43,769 nt of DNA from Acidobacteriota bacterium (lineage in GTDB: Bacteria > Acidobacteriota > UBA890 > WLXD01): assembly GCA_029263335.1 (NCBI GenBank), contig JAJCXS010000072.1:1-43769 (forward strand). The letters are read 5' to 3'. Positions 41,389 through 43,769 of the stretch are shown piece after piece. The notes under the pieces are model-generated. The model was not told the DNA's origin. It did not search any database and saw nothing but the letters and a program-made list of their open reading frames with translations. The translations under genes were made by a program, and so were the position numbers. Each line of letters opens with the position of its first letter. Position 1 is the stretch's first letter.

Positions 41389-43769
41389 GTGCCGATGACC
41401 CGCTGACCGTCATCGGCACCGCAGCGACCAAGGTAGACGGCCTGACCAAATCGACCGGACAGGAGATCTACGCGGACGACATCGACCTGCCCCAGATGTT
41501 GTACGGAAAGATGCTCGGCGCGACGGTGCCACACGCCCGCATCCGATCGATCGACGTCTCGCGCGCGGAAGCGTTACCAGGCGTGAAGGCGGTCATCACG
41601 GGTATCGAGATGCCTATCAAGTACGGCATCTTGCCGGTCAGTGAAGATGAATATCCGCTGGAGATCGATCGCGTTCGCTTCGTCGGCGATCCCGTTGCCG
41701 CGGTCGCAGCGGTCGACGAGGCCACGGCCGAGGAGGCGACCCGCCTCATTGAGGTCGACTACGAGGAACTACCCGGCGTGTTCGATATCGACTCGGGGCT
41801 GAGGCCGGTCGAGTCGGATCACCGCATTCACGAGTACGGACTGCGCGACAACATCCACAAGCAGGTCCATCTGCATTTCGGCGACGTTGACGACGCGATG
41901 GGAAAGGCCGCCTCGGTACACGAGGGCGTGTACTTCTACTCCGGCAACAACCACCTGGCGATGGAGCAGCATTCGGCCGTCGCCCAGTACGGTGCCGACG
42001 GCAGGCTGACGATTTGGTCGTCTACCCAGACCCCGCACTATGTCCACAAGGCCATGGCCAAGGTCCTCAACATGCCGGCGAGCCGCATCCGCATCGTAGC
42101 CACGCCCAACGGCGGAGGATTCGGCGGCAAGTCTGACCCCTTCCCACACGAGTTCTGCGCGGCGCGGTTGTCCATGGTCAGCGGCCGGCCAGTGAAGATC
42201 ACCTTGACCCGGGAGGAAGTCTTCTACATGCACCGCGGCCGGCACCCGGTGCTCATGTGGCTGCGATCAGGTCATGACGAGACCGGGGCGATCACCGCGC
42301 TCGACTTCAAGTCGTACGTCGACGGCGGTTCCTATGGCAGCTATGGCGTTGCCAGCACGTACTACACCGGAGCGCTGCAGACGGTCACCTACAAGGTGCC
42401 GCACTACCGTTTCCGCGGCGTCCGCGTATTCACCAACAAGCCCGCCTGTGGCCCCAAACGTGGTCACGGCACGCCGCAACCAAGATTCGCACTCGAGATT
42501 CACCTCGACAAGGTAGCCGAGAAGCTGGGGCTCAATCCGATCGATATGCGTCGTTCGATGCTGGTCGACGAATACACCATGACCGCGAATCACATGCGCA
42601 TCACGTCCTGCGGGCTCGACGAGTGCCTCGACAAGATTGCGACGGCATCCGACTTCGCCCGACTTCGCGGCAACCTGCCCTACGGCAAGGGAATCGGCAT
42701 GGCGGTCGGCTCCTATATGTCCGGCGCCGGGCTGCCGATCTACTGGAACAAGATGCCGCACACATCGGTCGACCTGAAGGTTGATCGCGGCGGTGGCGTC
42801 TGCGCCAAGTGCATGGAGATCGACATCGGCCAGGGCTCGAACTCGGTGCTCGCCATGACGGTGGCGGAGGTTCTGGGACTCCAGCCTGCCGACGTCCAGC
42901 TGGTGGTGGCCGATACCGACACCACGCCGATCGACCTCGGTTCGTACTCGAGCCGGGTGACGTTCATGATGGGTAACGCGGCCAAAGAAGCTGCCGAGAA
43001 GATCCGCGACATGCTACTGGCCGCCGCCGCCGCCAAGCTCGAGATGGAACCGTCCGATCTCGTCCTCAGAAATCATCGCGTCGAGCATTCCGAGACCGGC
43101 GAAGGGCTGGCGTTTAGCGACACTGTCCCGCTCGCCGAAGCGATGTTCGGTCAGCTGACATCAACCGGCTCCTACACCCCGCCGCGACTGTCGGGTCCGT
43201 ACAAGGGGTCAGGCGTCGGGCCATCGCCCGCCTATTCCTACAGCGTCGCGGCCGTACTCGTCGACGTGGATGCCGAGACCGGCGTGGTGACGCCGGAGCG
43301 CGTGTGGTTAGCGCACGACGTCGGGCGCGCGGTCAACCCGGTTCTGGTGGAAGGGCAGGTGGAAGGCGGGGTATACATGGCGCTCGGTGAGATCCTGATG
43401 GAAGAGCAGGTATTCCGCAAAGGCCTGCACAAGGTTCCGTCGATGCTCGACTACAAGAGCCCGACGTTCCTCGAAATGCCCCCGGTGGAGACCATCATTG
43501 TCGAGAGCATCGACGGCGAAGGGCCCTTCGGCGCCAAGGAGGTTGGCCAGGGCCCCTTGCTGCCTATGCCGCCAGCCGTCGCCAATGCGGTATACGACGC
43601 TGTGGGCGTTCGCATCGACGAGTTGCCGATCACGCCAGAGAAGGTCGTCGCTGCGCTCGCGGATCGCGAGGGTGGAGGCCCTGGGCGCGTAGGCCCCGAG
43701 GGTGTGCCGGACATCGACTGGGGCGACCCGCTCGATATCGACCCGGTGTGGTTCGACCAGGCCGCCGAG
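41385..43769 (+). CDS. Molybdopterin-binding large subunit, 4-hydroxybenzoyl-CoA reductase alpha-like (partial)
   Basis: 795 codons from the ATG overlapping the HcrC-like stop; no stop before the window ends. The N-terminal domain (VDGLTKSTGQEIYADDID, GILPVSEDEYPLEIDRVRFVGDPVAAVAA) recalls Thauera HcrA closely in the ENEYPL segment. Cofactor motifs follow: NGGGFGGK, RGHGTPQPRF, DIGQGSN and the active-site Glu in EGPFGAKEVGQGPL. Known HcrA is about 769 residues, so a 30-residue or longer tail is unusual. These enzymes use Mo-cofactor; 4-HBCR removes the hydroxyl from 4-hydroxybenzoyl-CoA. Identity to HcrA as against another acyl-CoA or aldehyde hydroxylase is inferred. The FAD subunit is not in the window. 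Confidence 0.88.
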   Translation, partial: MSADDPLTVIGTAATKVDGLTKSTGQEIYADDIDLPQMLYGKMLGATVPHARIRSIDVSRAEALPGVKAVITGIEMPIKYGILPVSEDEYPLEIDRVRFVGDPVAAVAAVDEATAEEATRLIEVDYEELPGVFDIDSGLRPVESDHRIHEYGLRDNIHKQVHLHFGDVDDAMGKAASVHEGVYFYSGNNHLAMEQHSAVAQYGADGRLTIWSSTQTPHYVHKAMAKVLNMPASRIRIVATPNGGGFGGKSDPFPHEFCAARLSMVSGRPVKITLTREEVFYMHRGRHPVLMWLRSGHDETGAITALDFKSYVDGGSYGSYGVASTYYTGALQTVTYKVPHYRFRGVRVFTNKPACGPKRGHGTPQPRFALEIHLDKVAEKLGLNPIDMRRSMLVDEYTMTANHMRITSCGLDECLDKIATASDFARLRGNLPYGKGIGMAVGSYMSGAGLPIYWNKMPHTSVDLKVDRGGGVCAKCMEIDIGQGSNSVLAMTVAEVLGLQPADVQLVVADTDTTPIDLGSYSSRVTFMMGNAAKEAAEKIRDMLLAAAAAKLEMEPSDLVLRNHRVEHSETGEGLAFSDTVPLAEAMFGQLTSTGSYTPPRLSGPYKGSGVGPSPAYSYSVAAVLVDVDAETGVVTPERVWLAHDVGRAVNPVLVEGQVEGGVYMALGEILMEEQVFRKGLHKVPSMLDYKSPTFLEMPPVETIIVESIDGEGPFGAKEVGQGPLLPMPPAVANAVYDAVGVRIDELPITPEKVVAALADREGGGPGRVGPEGVPDIDWGDPLDIDPVWFDQAAE

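Overview
The window is 43.8 kb of GC-rich bacterial chromosome, densely packed with genes on both strands. I see no transposase, integrase, phage gene, CRISPR array or rRNA. The best lineage guess is an uncultured Acidobacteriota-like bacterium. It rests on an acidobacterial-style Ser/Thr kinase with a PD40/TolB propeller next to a TIGR02999-type ECF sigma factor, FecR/DUF6600 and DUF2203 proteins, and secreted FG-GAP and S9 peptidase proteins. The tRNA-Leu lacks an encoded CCA, which argues against a typical gammaproteobacterium. This assignment is inference.

Layout. 1-2126 (+): the end of a choice-of-anchor B-like protein, coupled to an FG-GAP repeat secreted protein. 2157-6522 (-): a signalling module of ECF sigma factor, small secreted protein and kinase-propeller. 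6583-12192 (-): threonyl-tRNA synthetase without a TGS domain, and full-length cobalamin methionine synthase. 12293-12376 (+): tRNA-Leu(UAA). 12429-15911 (-): an orphan pseudopilin and a secreted S9 peptidase. 16013-16734: OsmC (+) and a cold-shock protein (-) with a textbook terminator. 17027-20184 (+): formate-THF ligase coupled to cardiolipin synthase. 20175-23717: a membrane-anchored repeat protein (-), isoaspartyl peptidase (+), and a TolC-like outer membrane protein (+) behind a sigma-54 promoter match. 23776-30388 (+): amino acid permease, coupled aminotransferase, amidohydrolase lipoprotein, and a three-domain acyl-ACP synthetase/ACP/acyltransferase. 30468-33129 (-): trpS abutting a second aminotransferase, preceded by a structured leader and followed by an AT-rich segment ending in a strong terminator. 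33200-34031 (+): DUF2203 and a small membrane protein. 34110-36140 (-): FecR/DUF6600 protein. 36373-37739: dGTPase-like protein (+) and a small hypothetical (-). 38042-43769 (+): an operon of crotonase, thiolase, PaaG-like isomerase and two subunits resembling 4-hydroxybenzoyl-CoA reductase, running off the window.

How the genes fit together. metH and fhs both serve one-carbon/folate metabolism. The permease, aminotransferases, isoaspartyl peptidase and S9 peptidase point to growth on peptides and amino acids. The last operon links beta-oxidation-type chemistry to a molybdenum hydroxylase and probably degrades an aromatic or other unusual acyl-CoA.

The items most worth a second look are that CoA-ester operon, the candidate attenuator (promoter, short Pro-rich ORF, four hairpins, T-rich tail) upstream of the aminotransferase-trpS pair, the AT-rich possible small RNA behind trpS, the sigma-54 promoter before the TolC-like gene, and the three-domain acyl-ACP synthetase fusion.
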